64,000 bases of DNA from Ampullimonas aquatilis. Its GTDB lineage: Bacteria > Pseudomonadota > Gammaproteobacteria > Burkholderiales > Burkholderiaceae_D. The stretch is from contig NZ_CP183834.1 of assembly GCF_049675895.1 (NCBI RefSeq), positions 1,550,001 through 1,614,000 on the forward strand, written 5' to 3'. The notes under the pieces are model-generated. The model made no database searches, was not told the origin of the DNA, and saw only the letters and a program-made list of their open reading frames with translations. Both the position numbers and the translations under genes were made by a program. Below, one piece after another: positions 1 through 7,590 of the stretch (the stretch's first letter is position 1; every line of letters starts with the position of its first letter).

Positions 1-907
1 ACTGCAAAGCACGATGGGTTCGCTCTATGTGAACGATTTCAACAAATCGGGTCGTACTTATCGGGTGCAATTGCAGGCCGATCAGCAATATCGTTTAAGA
101 CCGGAAGACTTGGGACAGATGTACGTCAAGGCATCTTCAGGCCAGATGATTCCGCTGAAAAGTCTGATCACTGTCCAGCCGATTGTGGGACCAGAACAGT
201 TTGATCGCTATAACAGCTTTACCGCGGCCAAGCTGGTCGGTAATGGCGCGCCAGGCATCAGCTCGGGTCAGACCATTCAGGTTGTGGAACGGGTTGCCAA
301 GGCCAGCCTGCCACCGGGCTTCACGATCGAGTGGACTGGTCAGGCCTATCAGGAAAAACGCGTAGGCAGTGCCTCCATTGTGGCTTTTAGCGTGGCCCTG
401 ATTCTGGTGTTCCTGATTCTCGCGGCGCAGTTTGAACGCTGGTCCTTGCCGGTCGCGGTCTTGCTGGCAGTGCCATTTGCACTGTTTGGCGCACTCACGG
501 CCATCTTGCTGCGTGGTATGAGCAATGACATTTACTTTCAGATTGGTTTGGTCACCCTGATTGGTCTGGCCGCTAAAAACGCGATTCTGATTGTGGAATT
601 TGCCCAGCAAAAACATGCCGAAGGCAAATCGGTATTCGATTCTGCCAAAGAGGCTGCGCGACTGCGTTTCCGCCCCATTGTGATGACGTCACTGGCCTTT
701 GTATTGGGGGTCGTGCCGTTGGCGATTGCGACGGGTGCAGGTGCTTCGGCGCGCCGTTCAATGGGCACCGGCGTGGTGGGTGGCATGTTGGTGGCTACCT
801 TCGTCGCCACTATTTTTGTGCCGCTGTTTTATAAATTGCTGACGCGTGAGCATGCGGTTAAAAAAGAGGACAGTGCCACACTGCCAGCGCAGGAGGGCTC
901 GGTATGA
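1..907 (+). CDS. RND efflux transporter, inner-membrane subunit (C-terminal part)
   Basis: This is the 3' end of an HAE1/AcrB-type proton-driven drug exporter. The reading frame is open from base 2, so the gene begins outside the window and the ATG at 14 is internal. The first residues (LQSTMGSLYVNDFNKSGRTY) match the porter-domain region of AcrB-like pumps. They are followed by the last porter subdomain and then the C-terminal transmembrane bundle, with hydrophobic segments around SVALILVFLILAAQF, VLLAVPFALFGAL, IGLVTLIGLAAKNAILIVEF and VVGGMLVATFVATIFVPLFY. The AAKNAILIVEFA and RFRPIVMTSLAF motifs are characteristic of the family. The stop overlaps the start of the next gene (ATGA), so pump and outer-membrane channel are translationally coupled. 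The substrate cannot be told from this fragment. Confidence 0.93.
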   Translation, partial: LQSTMGSLYVNDFNKSGRTYRVQLQADQQYRLRPEDLGQMYVKASSGQMIPLKSLITVQPIVGPEQFDRYNSFTAAKLVGNGAPGISSGQTIQVVERVAKASLPPGFTIEWTGQAYQEKRVGSASIVAFSVALILVFLILAAQFERWSLPVAVLLAVPFALFGALTAILLRGMSNDIYFQIGLVTLIGLAAKNAILIVEFAQQKHAEGKSVFDSAKEAARLRFRPIVMTSLAFVLGVVPLAIATGAGASARRSMGTGVVGGMLVATFVATIFVPLFYKLLTREHAVKKEDSATLPAQEGSV

Positions 908-2379
908 AATCGCTCATGAAACAAAATAAATTGAATCGCCATGCCATTGCACTGACAGTCACCGCTGTCGTGTTGAGTCTGAGTGCTTGTGCTGTTGGCC
1001 CTGATTATGCCCGTCCCAATCTGAGCTTGCCGGATACTTATGGTGTGGCAGAGCAGGGGGTGACAAGTGATCCTAATATCGCTGATACCAATCCAACATC
1101 CCAGTCTGTGCCGGACAACTGGTGGACGCTTTATCAGGATGTCATGTTGAACAGCCTGATTGATACGGCCCAAGTCCATAATCAGGATGTAGCACAAGCT
1201 GTGGCGCGGATTGAAGAGGCTGATGCTGCGCTGCGTGAAGTGGGCGCCGCATTTTTGCCGCAAATTGATTTAGGTGCCAGCGGTAATCGTTCGCGTATCA
1301 GTACGGTGAGCAATACGCCAGTCTTGGCTGGCTCCAGCCCGGTGCGCAATACCTTTCAATTGGGGCTCTCCACCACGTTTGAACTGGATTTCTGGGGCAA
1401 GATTCGCCGTACTCAAGAAGATTATCGGGCCAGGGCATTGGGGACGCGTTATGCACGTGATGTGACCTTGCTGACTTTGTCGGGTCTGGTGGCGCAGAGC
1501 TATTTCAATGTGCGTTCGCTGGATTCGCAGTTGCAGATCAGTCAGCAAAGTCTGACTGTGCGTGATGAGTCTTTGCAGTTGGCACAAACCCGTTCACGGG
1601 CAGGTTTGGCGTCGGATCTGGATTTGCGACAAGCCGAAAGTGCGCGTGCCGATACCGCTGCCACCATAAAAGATTTGCAGCGGCAAAGACAATTGGCTGA
1701 ACATCAATTGGCCTTGCTCACAGGTCAACCAGGCTTGCGTGTGGCACCTCTTCATGTTGCCGATTTACCCGTGCCGCCGATTGTCCCAACCGGTCTGCCT
1801 TCGGCATTGATCAGCCAGCGTCCCGATGTGGCGCAGGCCGAACAGGCGCTGGCCTCGGCCAATGCCCAGATTGGCGTGTCCAAAGCAGCACAGTTGCCGA
1901 CGTTTTCATTGACAGGCAACTATGGTGGTCAAAGCCGCGATCTGTCCGATTTGCTGACTGCACCGGGGCGGATCTGGTCATTTGGTTTGGGCGCGACTTT
2001 GCCGATTCTGGATGCTGGTCGCTACTCGGCCCGCACCCAGCAAGCCGAAGCGCGACAAAAGCAAGCCTTGGTGGCTTATCAAAAATCGCTTGAGTCAGCC
2101 TTCAAGGAAGTCGCCGATGCCCTGAGCAATCGCAACCAGTATCAACTGGCCGATACCGACTTGCAATTGCGCACCACTTCGGCCAAGGAAGTCTTGCGTC
2201 TGGCGCAGTTGCGCTACAAGGCGGGTTACTCGGCTTATCTGGAAGTCCTGGATGCACAACGTACCGCCAATGATGCCGAGCTTGCTCTGGTGCGTAATCG
2301 GACGGCCACGTTGCAATCAAGCGTCGATTTGATGCGGGCACTCGGTGGTGGCTGGCAACAAGCCAGTAGTCAGCATTAA
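904..2379 (+). CDS. RND efflux outer-membrane factor lipoprotein (OprM/NodT family)
   Basis: A 491-residue TolC-like outer-membrane channel that completes the tripartite pump with the upstream transporter. The N-terminus has a basic stretch, a hydrophobic segment and the lipobox LSAC, so mature lipidation at Cys29 or so is expected. It is followed by the typical AVGPDYARP start of NodT-family proteins. Two internally repeated coiled-coil/beta regions are visible; conserved stretches include PDNWWTLYQD, GLASDLDLRQAES, LISQRPDVAQAEQAL and RYKAGYSAYLEVLDAQRT. Length matches the family (about 460-500 residues). The start ATG at 904 overlaps the stop of the transporter by 4 bases. The periplasmic adaptor must lie upstream of the window. 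Confidence 0.95.
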   Translation: MKSLMKQNKLNRHAIALTVTAVVLSLSACAVGPDYARPNLSLPDTYGVAEQGVTSDPNIADTNPTSQSVPDNWWTLYQDVMLNSLIDTAQVHNQDVAQAVARIEEADAALREVGAAFLPQIDLGASGNRSRISTVSNTPVLAGSSPVRNTFQLGLSTTFELDFWGKIRRTQEDYRARALGTRYARDVTLLTLSGLVAQSYFNVRSLDSQLQISQQSLTVRDESLQLAQTRSRAGLASDLDLRQAESARADTAATIKDLQRQRQLAEHQLALLTGQPGLRVAPLHVADLPVPPIVPTGLPSALISQRPDVAQAEQALASANAQIGVSKAAQLPTFSLTGNYGGQSRDLSDLLTAPGRIWSFGLGATLPILDAGRYSARTQQAEARQKQALVAYQKSLESAFKEVADALSNRNQYQLADTDLQLRTTSAKEVLRLAQLRYKAGYSAYLEVLDAQRTANDAELALVRNRTATLQSSVDLMRALGGGWQQASSQH

Positions 2380-2440
2380 CGGACCAAGTACTTGGTCACA
2401 AGGACATGACGCAGCCGCTCGTCACTTGACGCAAGTTGCA

Positions 2441-2465
2441 GCTACCTCAAGCAACTTGAGGTAGC
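2441..2465 (+). repeat. Perfect hairpin after the efflux operon
   Basis: An 11-bp perfect stem (GCTACCTCAAG with its complement) closes a 3-base loop 62 bases after the outer-membrane factor stop. There is no T run after it, so it is either a processing or 3'-end stabilising hairpin or a Rho-assisted end rather than a classic intrinsic terminator. Confidence 0.55.
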
Positions 2466-2831
2466 GCAAAGCAAAACAAAGTACAGCAAGCCAGGCAGCG
2501 CAGTTAAAGCATAGTTAAAGGTAAGTCAGTTTTGTTCCGTGCAAGACCAGCAAAACTGACCAAGCTGTGGTGGTATTGGCATTGTCGACATAAGAACAAC
2601 CAGAGGACCAACATCAGGCACATTGTTCCTGTGCACCATAAGCGGGACGTTATTACACCGTGTCTTGTCGTGTGCTCTTGGTCTTCCTTGTGACGCTGAT
2701 GTCTTTGGCGTGACAGTTTTTAGCCTGAAGCCCTGGTCTGCCTGCAGGTTTGCTTGCCCAGGATCAATCTCCCTCGGAAAGTTTGGTTGCAAGATAAGTT
2801 GTGTTATCTTCGCGCGCTTGAAGAAAATAGT

Positions 2832-2857
2832 CATGCCATCAGCATGGCTTATTTTTT
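2832..2857 (+). terminator. Terminator-like hairpin in the nasT leader
   Basis: Stem CATGC/GCATG (2832-2836 with 2842-2846) is followed by GCTTA and six T residues (2852-2857), only 40 bases before the nasT start. Upstream, the AAGATAA/TTATCTT hairpin (2791-2810) and an alternative TCTTC/GAAGA pairing share bases, so alternative folds are possible. This suggests attenuation of nasT itself, but I do not see A/G hexaloops here. Confidence 0.45.
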
Positions 2858-2896
2858 GCGAACTAATCTTCTAAGCATTCTTTGGGAACCACAACG

Positions 2897-3481
2897 ATGC
2901 AATCATTGCGCATCATCTTAGTGAAAGACCCGGCAGACGGGGAGCCGACTACGGATATCGAGGCATTGGCCACGCACCTGAAGGAGCAGGGCTATCAGTT
3001 GATTGCCACGGTGGACGCCGACATCATGCTGCCCGAACGGGTTGCCCAATTGCAGCCTGATCTGATCATGATTGAATCCGAAGCGGCTGGTCGAGATGTA
3101 CTTGAGCACGTTTGCGTTTCCACCATCAGCGCGCCACGCCCGATTGTTTTGTTTACCGATAACTCGGATACCAGTAACGTACAACGCGCCATTGCCTCGG
3201 GCATTACAGGTTATGTGGTTGATGGTCTGCAGCCTGAGCGCGTCAAGCCGGTGCTGGATGTAGCAATTGCCCGTTTTCAGCTTGAGCAATCCTTGCGTCA
3301 GGAGCTCGACGAAACCCGCACTCAACTGGCAGAACGCAAGATCATCGAAAAGGCCAAGGGCATTCTGATGCAAAACAATCAGTTGAGTGAAGAACAGGCT
3401 TACAAGAAAATGCGCTCACTGGCGATGGACAAGAATCTGCGTCTGATCGAAGTGGCACAACGCGTCATTGATTTCTCCTGA
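2897..3481 (+). CDS. nasT: ANTAR-domain response regulator NasT (transcription antiterminator)
   Basis: A 194-residue protein with an N-terminal receiver-like domain (about 1-120), a coiled linker and a C-terminal ANTAR RNA-binding domain (about 135-192). The ANTAR signature is clear: LAERKIIEKAKGILMQ, then LSEEQAYKKMRSLAMD and the final LIEVAQRVIDF helix. NasT proteins bind paired hexaloop hairpins in leader RNAs of nitrate assimilation operons and prevent termination. The receiver is atypical: the usual phospho-acceptor Asp position reads IES and the conserved Lys is missing, which fits NasT control by a partner protein (NasS) rather than phosphorylation. ATG 2897 is preferred over an in-frame TTG at 2882. 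It lies upstream of nrtABD, and three leaders in the window carry matching RNA targets. No cytoplasmic NasS gene is visible. Confidence 0.92.
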   Translation: MQSLRIILVKDPADGEPTTDIEALATHLKEQGYQLIATVDADIMLPERVAQLQPDLIMIESEAAGRDVLEHVCVSTISAPRPIVLFTDNSDTSNVQRAIASGITGYVVDGLQPERVKPVLDVAIARFQLEQSLRQELDETRTQLAERKIIEKAKGILMQNNQLSEEQAYKKMRSLAMDKNLRLIEVAQRVIDFS

Positions 3482-3755
3482 TCATCCATTTCATGATCAC
3501 ATACTCATCCAGAGTAAAAAATATCACTCAATAATTACGCACCTAACAGTCCAATATAGTCATGTACTGTAGATGAGTATGCCTGTTTATGCTTGCAATA
3601 CCCAATTGATAGCCCTTTGTGCCAGCCCCGTGGCCGGTTTCGCACCATCGCTCTTATTGCAATTTATTTTGACTGGCCAAGTCATTTTGGCTAGCTTGGC
3701 TGCTCAGGTTTATTGTGGGTAATTGCGGGTAATAACTGATTGACTCAGTGATACC
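3482..3755. other. Intergenic stretch after nasT without visible gene
   Basis: AT-rich non-coding sequence between the nasT stop and the regulatory sites of nrtA. A GCCAAG/CTTGGC inverted repeat with a 12-base spacer lies around 3675-3700 and may mark the nasT transcript end; I see no T tract and no open frame worth calling. Confidence 0.5.
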
Positions 3756-3762
3756 CGTCAAC

Positions 3763-3777
3763 GCGCCAGTTTGGTGC
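3763..3777. promoter_or_regulatory. NtrC-like binding site (distal)
   Basis: GCGCCAGTTTGGTGC matches the NtrC dyad GCACC-N5-GGTGC with one mismatch. It lies about 160 bases upstream of the sigma-54 promoter at 3926, a normal distance for an enhancer-binding protein. Confidence 0.55.
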
Positions 3778-3811
3778 TGTGCACAACTATCTGCTTAATT
3801 TAAACTATTCA

Positions 3812-3839
3812 TGCACTGCTGTGGCGCACCAAAATGTGC
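3812..3839. promoter_or_regulatory. NtrC-like binding sites (proximal, overlapping)
   Basis: Two overlapping dyad-like matches are present: GCACTGCTGTGGCGC (3812-3826) and GCACCAAAATGTGC (3826-3839), the latter one base short of the consensus GCACC-N5-GGTGC. They sit about 90-115 bases upstream of the sigma-54 promoter. The block GCGCACCAAAATG recurs in the narK/nirB intergenic region (23090-23103), supporting a shared regulator. Confidence 0.5.
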
Positions 3840-3925
3840 TTTGATGAGTTGCTGAAAAAAGTGAGATTTCTAATATGATCCCCGCACAGCCTTTATTTAA
3901 AAGGCTTTGCGGCTGATAGATTTTG

Positions 3926-3942
3926 TTGGCACAACCATTGCT
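3926..3942 (+). promoter_or_regulatory. Sigma-54 promoter of the nrtABD operon
   Basis: TTGGCACAACCATTGCT is an exact match to the sigma-54 consensus (TTGGCAC-N5-TTGCW), with GG at 3928-3929 and GC at 3940-3941 separated by 10 bases. Transcription should start near 3952-3954, which places the first leader hairpin (3956-3971) at the very 5' end of the RNA. Confidence 0.85.
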
Positions 3943-3955
3943 AAATCCTTGGTGT

Positions 3956-4075
3956 GCGCCAATGGCGGCGCTTTTCATTGACTGGGCATCTTTGCTAGGT
4001 CAATGGCAACAAGGATAACGGCGTCCTTCTACTTGAACCAATACAGGTCTTGGGTAGATGGACGCCATTTTTTTT
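3956..4075 (+). promoter_or_regulatory. ANTAR-type two-hexaloop antitermination leader with terminator, upstream of nrtA
   Basis: Hairpin P1 (3956-3971) is GCGCC, loop AATGGC, GGCGC. Hairpin P2 (4011-4028) is AAGGAT, loop AACGGC, GTCCTT. Both six-base loops have A at position 1 and G at position 4, the known recognition pattern of ANTAR proteins. Between them lies a CATTGAC/GTCAATG stem (3976-4005). P2 shares bases 4020-4028 with the 5' arm of an intrinsic terminator whose 7-bp outer stem is GGCGTCC (4020-4026) and GGACGCC (4060-4066), with an inner TCTAC/GTAGA stem, followed by A and eight T residues. P2 and the terminator are mutually exclusive, so NasT binding would permit read-through into nrtA. 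Confidence 0.85.
4020..4075 (+). terminator. Regulated intrinsic terminator in the nrtA leader
   Basis: Outer stem GGCGTCC/GGACGCC, inner stem TCTAC/GTAGA, apical loop AATACA closed by ACC/GGT, then eight T residues at 4068-4075. It ends 29 bases before the nrtA start. Its 5' arm overlaps the P2 hexaloop hairpin. Confidence 0.88.
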
Positions 4076-4104
4076 GCCCAATTTTTCTAACACGAGGATC
4101 AAGC

Positions 4105-5406
4105 ATGACGAGCAAACTGCCAGAACAGTCCATCGTAACTTCAATAACGGCTGACAGCACAACCAAAGAGGCTAATCCAATGCGTCGCAAACTTCTGCAA
4201 AGCGCTGCAGCAGGCAGCATCATGACTATGGTGGATCCACTGGTTAAAGCCGGTGCCTGGGCAGCTGGCTCCGATGCACCCGAAAAACCCGAAGTGAAGA
4301 TCGGTTTCATCCCGCTGACTGATTGCGCCTCGGTGGTCATGGCGGCAACACTGGGTCTGGACAAAAAATATGGCGTGAAAATCGTACCATCCAAGGAAGC
4401 TTCCTGGGCGGGTGTCCGTGACAAGCTGGTCAATGGTGAACTTGACGCAGCCCATGTCTTGTACGGCCTGATTTATGGTGTACAGCTCGGTATTGGTGGC
4501 CCCAAGAAAGACATGGCCACATTGATGACGCTCAATAACAATGGTCAGGCCATCACCCTGTCTTCCGGCTTGAAAGAGAAGGGCGTCACTGATGGTGCTT
4601 CCCTGGCCAAGCTGATTCAAACCGAAAAACGTGAATACACCTTTGCTCAGACTTTCCCAACTGGTACGCATGCCATGTGGCTGTACTACTGGCTGGCAGC
4701 CAATGGCATCAATCCAATGAAAGATGTCAAAGTGATTACCGTACCACCACCCCAAATGGTTGCCAATATGCGCGTGGGCAATATGGATGGTTACTGTGTG
4801 GGTGAGCCCTGGAATAACCGTGCGATTGTGGACAAGGTCGGCTTTACTGCCGTGACCACCCAGGATATCTGGAAAGATCATCCGGAAAAAGTATTGGGCA
4901 CTACCGCCGAGTTTGTACAAAAGTACCCCAATACCGCACGCGCCATGACGGCAGCAGTGCTTGAGGCAGGCAAGTGGATTGATGCTTCTGTTTCCAACCG
5001 TCGCCAGACTGCTGAGACCATTGCTCAGAAGTCTTACGTCAACACCGATATGGATGTGATTCTGGCCCGCATGCTGGGGCGTTACGATAATGGTATCGGC
5101 AAGAGCTGGGATGATCCAAACGCCATGAAATTCTATAACGATGGTGCGGTTAACTATCCCTACTACAGTGATGGTGCCTGGTTCCTGACTCAGCACAAAC
5201 GCTGGGGTCTGCTCAAGGAAGACGTTGATTATCTGGCCGTGGCCAAACAGGTTAACCGAGTGGATATTTACAAACAGGCTGCTACGGCGGTGGGTGGCAT
5301 CGCTTTGCCAAAATCTGAAATTCGTACTTCCAAATTGATCGATGGCGTGGTGTGGGATGCAAAAGATCCCAAGGCCTACGCCAACAGCTTCAAAGTCCGG
5401 GCATAA
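4105..5406 (+). CDS. nrtA: Nitrate ABC transporter substrate-binding protein
   Basis: A 433-residue member of the NrtA/CmpA/NasF family that captures nitrate (or nitrite) outside the inner membrane. Conserved landmarks are IGFIPLTDCASVVMA near the mature N-terminus, SKEASWAGVRDKLVNGELDAAH, GTHAMWLYYWLAANGI and the GEPWNNRAI ligand-site region. The N-terminal region carries a twin-arginine-like signal (RRKLLQSAAAGSIMTM), suggesting Tat or Sec export. The frame is open back to an ATG at 4003, but that start lies inside the terminator leader. ATG 4105 is preceded by GAGG at a good distance and is preferred. First gene of the nrtA-nrtB-nrtD operon. A cytoplasmic NasS-like role is an alternative if the signal were not used, but the export signal argues against it. 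Confidence 0.92.
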   Translation: MTSKLPEQSIVTSITADSTTKEANPMRRKLLQSAAAGSIMTMVDPLVKAGAWAAGSDAPEKPEVKIGFIPLTDCASVVMAATLGLDKKYGVKIVPSKEASWAGVRDKLVNGELDAAHVLYGLIYGVQLGIGGPKKDMATLMTLNNNGQAITLSSGLKEKGVTDGASLAKLIQTEKREYTFAQTFPTGTHAMWLYYWLAANGINPMKDVKVITVPPPQMVANMRVGNMDGYCVGEPWNNRAIVDKVGFTAVTTQDIWKDHPEKVLGTTAEFVQKYPNTARAMTAAVLEAGKWIDASVSNRRQTAETIAQKSYVNTDMDVILARMLGRYDNGIGKSWDDPNAMKFYNDGAVNYPYYSDGAWFLTQHKRWGLLKEDVDYLAVAKQVNRVDIYKQAATAVGGIALPKSEIRTSKLIDGVVWDAKDPKAYANSFKVRA

Positions 5407-5524
5407 GGTCTGGACATAGGAGCAAGGAGACCTGTTGCTGGCCGAAGTGGCAGTCAATGTAGCAATTAATGTAGCAATCAGCGCTTTGGCCAGCGTTCTC
5501 TCACAATCAGTTCAGGAGTTGTCT

Positions 5525-6490
5525 ATGAATGCCGTTTTATCGTCTGCCAATGCCATACCCGAGGAGTCCACTGTGGATGCAAGTTCAACAACCATGGCTG
5601 TATCGGCTGCCAATGATGCTGAAAAAGATACATCCACCAAAGCCAAGGTCAGCACAGTGACGGCACCACGTCCTAAATCAGTGGCCGAAATCAAGGCCGA
5701 AGCGCGGCGTGACTGGTTGCGTGAAGCCATCCTTAAAGTGTTGCCCGTCATCTTTGGTTTTGTCATGTTGATCGTGGTCTGGCGTCTGACTTCTTTTGTC
5801 ACCCCTGCCATCCCAACACCAGGCGTGACCTGGACCGAAGCAGTGAAATTGTTCAGTGATCCTTTCTATTCCAACGGACCGAACGATCAAGGCATTGGCT
5901 GGAATGTGCTGTCTTCCCTGCGTCGCGTCGGTATTGGTTTTGGCCTGGCTGCGGTGGTGGGTATTCCGCTGGGTTTTGTGCTGGGTCGCTTCAAGTTCAT
6001 CAATTCGATGGCCTCACCGATCATCAGTCTGCTGCGTCCGGTTTCTCCATTGGCCTGGTTGCCTTTGGGTTTGCTGATGTTCAAGTCAGCCAATCCGGCC
6101 GCCATCTGGTCGATTTTCATCTGCTCGATCTGGCCGATGATTATCAATACCGCAGTCGGTGTGCAACGGGTGCCACAAGATTATTTGAATGTGGCTCGCG
6201 TGCTCAATTTGTCTGAGTGGAAGATCGTCACCAAGGTACTCTTTCCGGCTGTACTGCCTTATATGTTGACGGGTGTACGCCTTTCCATTGGCACTGCCTG
6301 GCTGGTGATTGTGGCTGCCGAAATGCTGACGGGTGGCGTGGGCATTGGTTTTTGGGTGTGGGACGAGTGGAACAACCTGAAAGTGGATCACATCGTCATC
6401 GCCATTTTTGTGATTGGTATTGTGGGACTGATGCTTGAGCAGTTCCTGCTGTTGATTGCCAAACGTTTCAGCTACGCCGAACATTCTTAA
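5525..6490 (+). CDS. nrtB: Nitrate ABC transporter permease
   Basis: A 321-residue inner-membrane permease of the NrtB/SsuC type. About 80 hydrophilic residues precede the first membrane segment (VLPVIFGFVMLIVVWRL). Further segments follow, with the typical permease signature LNLSEWKIVTKVLFPAVLPYMLTGVRLSIGTAW, which contacts the ATPase. The frame could start at a TTG at 5435, but ATG 5525 has CAGGAG seven bases upstream and is chosen. The gene sits 118 bases after nrtA and 9 bases before the ATPase gene. It should work with NrtA and NrtD in ATP-driven nitrate import. Confidence 0.92.
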   Translation: MNAVLSSANAIPEESTVDASSTTMAVSAANDAEKDTSTKAKVSTVTAPRPKSVAEIKAEARRDWLREAILKVLPVIFGFVMLIVVWRLTSFVTPAIPTPGVTWTEAVKLFSDPFYSNGPNDQGIGWNVLSSLRRVGIGFGLAAVVGIPLGFVLGRFKFINSMASPIISLLRPVSPLAWLPLGLLMFKSANPAAIWSIFICSIWPMIINTAVGVQRVPQDYLNVARVLNLSEWKIVTKVLFPAVLPYMLTGVRLSIGTAWLVIVAAEMLTGGVGIGFWVWDEWNNLKVDHIVIAIFVIGIVGLMLEQFLLLIAKRFSYAEHS

Positions 6491-6499
6491 GGAGCCATC

Positions 6500-7315
6500 A
6501 TGAGCCACAAAAATGATCAATACGTCAAGATTGATAATGTCGGACAAGTTTTCAAGACCAAAAAAGGCCCCTTTATCGCTTTGCGTGATATCAATCTGAC
6601 GATTGCCAAAGGCGAATTTGTAACCTTGATTGGTCACTCGGGCTGCGGCAAGTCCACCTTGCTCAACCTGATTGCCGGGCTGACCTTGCCAACTTCGGGT
6701 GTGCTGATTTGTGCCGAGCGCGAAATCACCGGCCCCGGCCCTGATCGTGGTGTGGTTTTCCAAAACCATTCGCTGTTGCCCTGGCTGACCTGCTTTGAAA
6801 ACGTCTACCTGGCGGTGGAGCGGGTGTTTGGCAAGAATGAAAGCAAAGATCAGCTCAAAAAGCGTACGCACGATGCGCTGGCGCTGGTAGGTTTGAGCCA
6901 TGCCGAAACCAAATTGCCGCATGAAATCTCGGGCGGTATGAAGCAGCGGGTCGGGATTGCCCGCGCCTTGTCCATGGAACCCAAGGTTTTGCTGATGGAT
7001 GAGCCATTTGGTGCCCTGGATGCTTTGACCCGTGCGCATTTGCAAGATGAGTTGTTAAAGATTGTTGCCAAAACCCAAAGCACGGTCGTCATGGTGACGC
7101 ATGATGTCGACGAGGCTGTGTTGCTCTCCGACAAGATCGTCATGATGACCAATGGCCCTTCAGCGACCATTGGCGAGGTATTGTCCGTCAAACTGGCCAA
7201 GCCACGGGATCGAGTGGCACTGGCCGAGGACAAGGATTATTCGCATTACCGCGCGGCGGTGATCGAGTTTCTCTACCGTCGCCATGCCAAGAGCGATATG
7301 AAAGAGGCTGCCTGA
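6500..7315 (+). CDS. nrtD: Nitrate ABC transporter ATP-binding protein
   Basis: A 271-residue ABC ATPase. Walker A is GHSGCGKST (about residues 49-57), the Q-loop is VVFQNHSLLPWL, the signature is ISGGMKQRVGIARAL, Walker B is VLLMDEPFGALD and the switch His is in VMVTHDVDEA. The PDRGVVFQNHSLLPW stretch is typical of NrtD/SsuB/TauB ATPases. It is a single-domain protein without the extra C-terminal binding-protein domain of cyanobacterial NrtC. Last gene of the operon; GGAG precedes the ATG. Confidence 0.93.
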   Translation: MSHKNDQYVKIDNVGQVFKTKKGPFIALRDINLTIAKGEFVTLIGHSGCGKSTLLNLIAGLTLPTSGVLICAEREITGPGPDRGVVFQNHSLLPWLTCFENVYLAVERVFGKNESKDQLKKRTHDALALVGLSHAETKLPHEISGGMKQRVGIARALSMEPKVLLMDEPFGALDALTRAHLQDELLKIVAKTQSTVVMVTHDVDEAVLLSDKIVMMTNGPSATIGEVLSVKLAKPRDRVALAEDKDYSHYRAAVIEFLYRRHAKSDMKEAA

Positions 7316-7402
7316 TCTTTTTAACCTGAAGATTCAGGCTGGATGTTTTAACTTGTGAACCAGTTTTGTCGCAAGGTGTAGTTTCGGTTATAGTCCTGTT
7401 CG

Positions 7403-7425
7403 CGCCACCTTCGGGTGGCGTTTTT
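7403..7425 (+). terminator. Intrinsic terminator after nrtD
   Basis: CGCCACC, tetraloop TTCG, GGTGGCG, then TTTTTCTTTC. It lies 88 bases after the nrtD stop and ends the nrtABD transcript. Confidence 0.9.
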
Positions 7426-7590
7426 CTTTCTGTTCGCCTGCTACACTGTGGTGCTGATCTATTGCCAAGTGCCACGCCAGCCCTGACAATAGGGCCATAA
7501 AATGTATGCATTCGCTTTGACAGCCAGTCTGATTGGCAGGTTGAGCAGAATGCCACTTATTCCCGATCATTCATTAAAGCAGGCTAAACC

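Larger units (their letters stand above)
2380..2896. other. Structured intergenic region upstream of nasT
   Basis: No convincing gene is present; the short open frames here lack coding character. The region is rich in perfect inverted repeats: a 16-bp palindrome at 2382-2397, an 11-bp-stem hairpin at 2441-2465, a 10-bp-stem hairpin with 16-base loop at 2525-2560, a 7-bp-stem hairpin at 2791-2810, and a terminator-like hairpin at 2832-2857 directly before nasT. The first hairpins may end the efflux operon transcript, although none has a T tract. The last two look like a leader of nasT. Confidence 0.6.

Noticed and set aside
4003..4104. N-terminal extension of NrtA from the ATG at 4003
   Set aside because: It would translate through the leader hairpins and terminator; ATG 4105 has a good GAGG and gives a Tat-like signal near the N-terminus.
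4141..5457. 438-codon open frame on the minus strand opposite nrtA
   Set aside because: It mirrors the nrtA codons in antisense, contains no recognisable domain and has no ribosome site; nrtA is certain.
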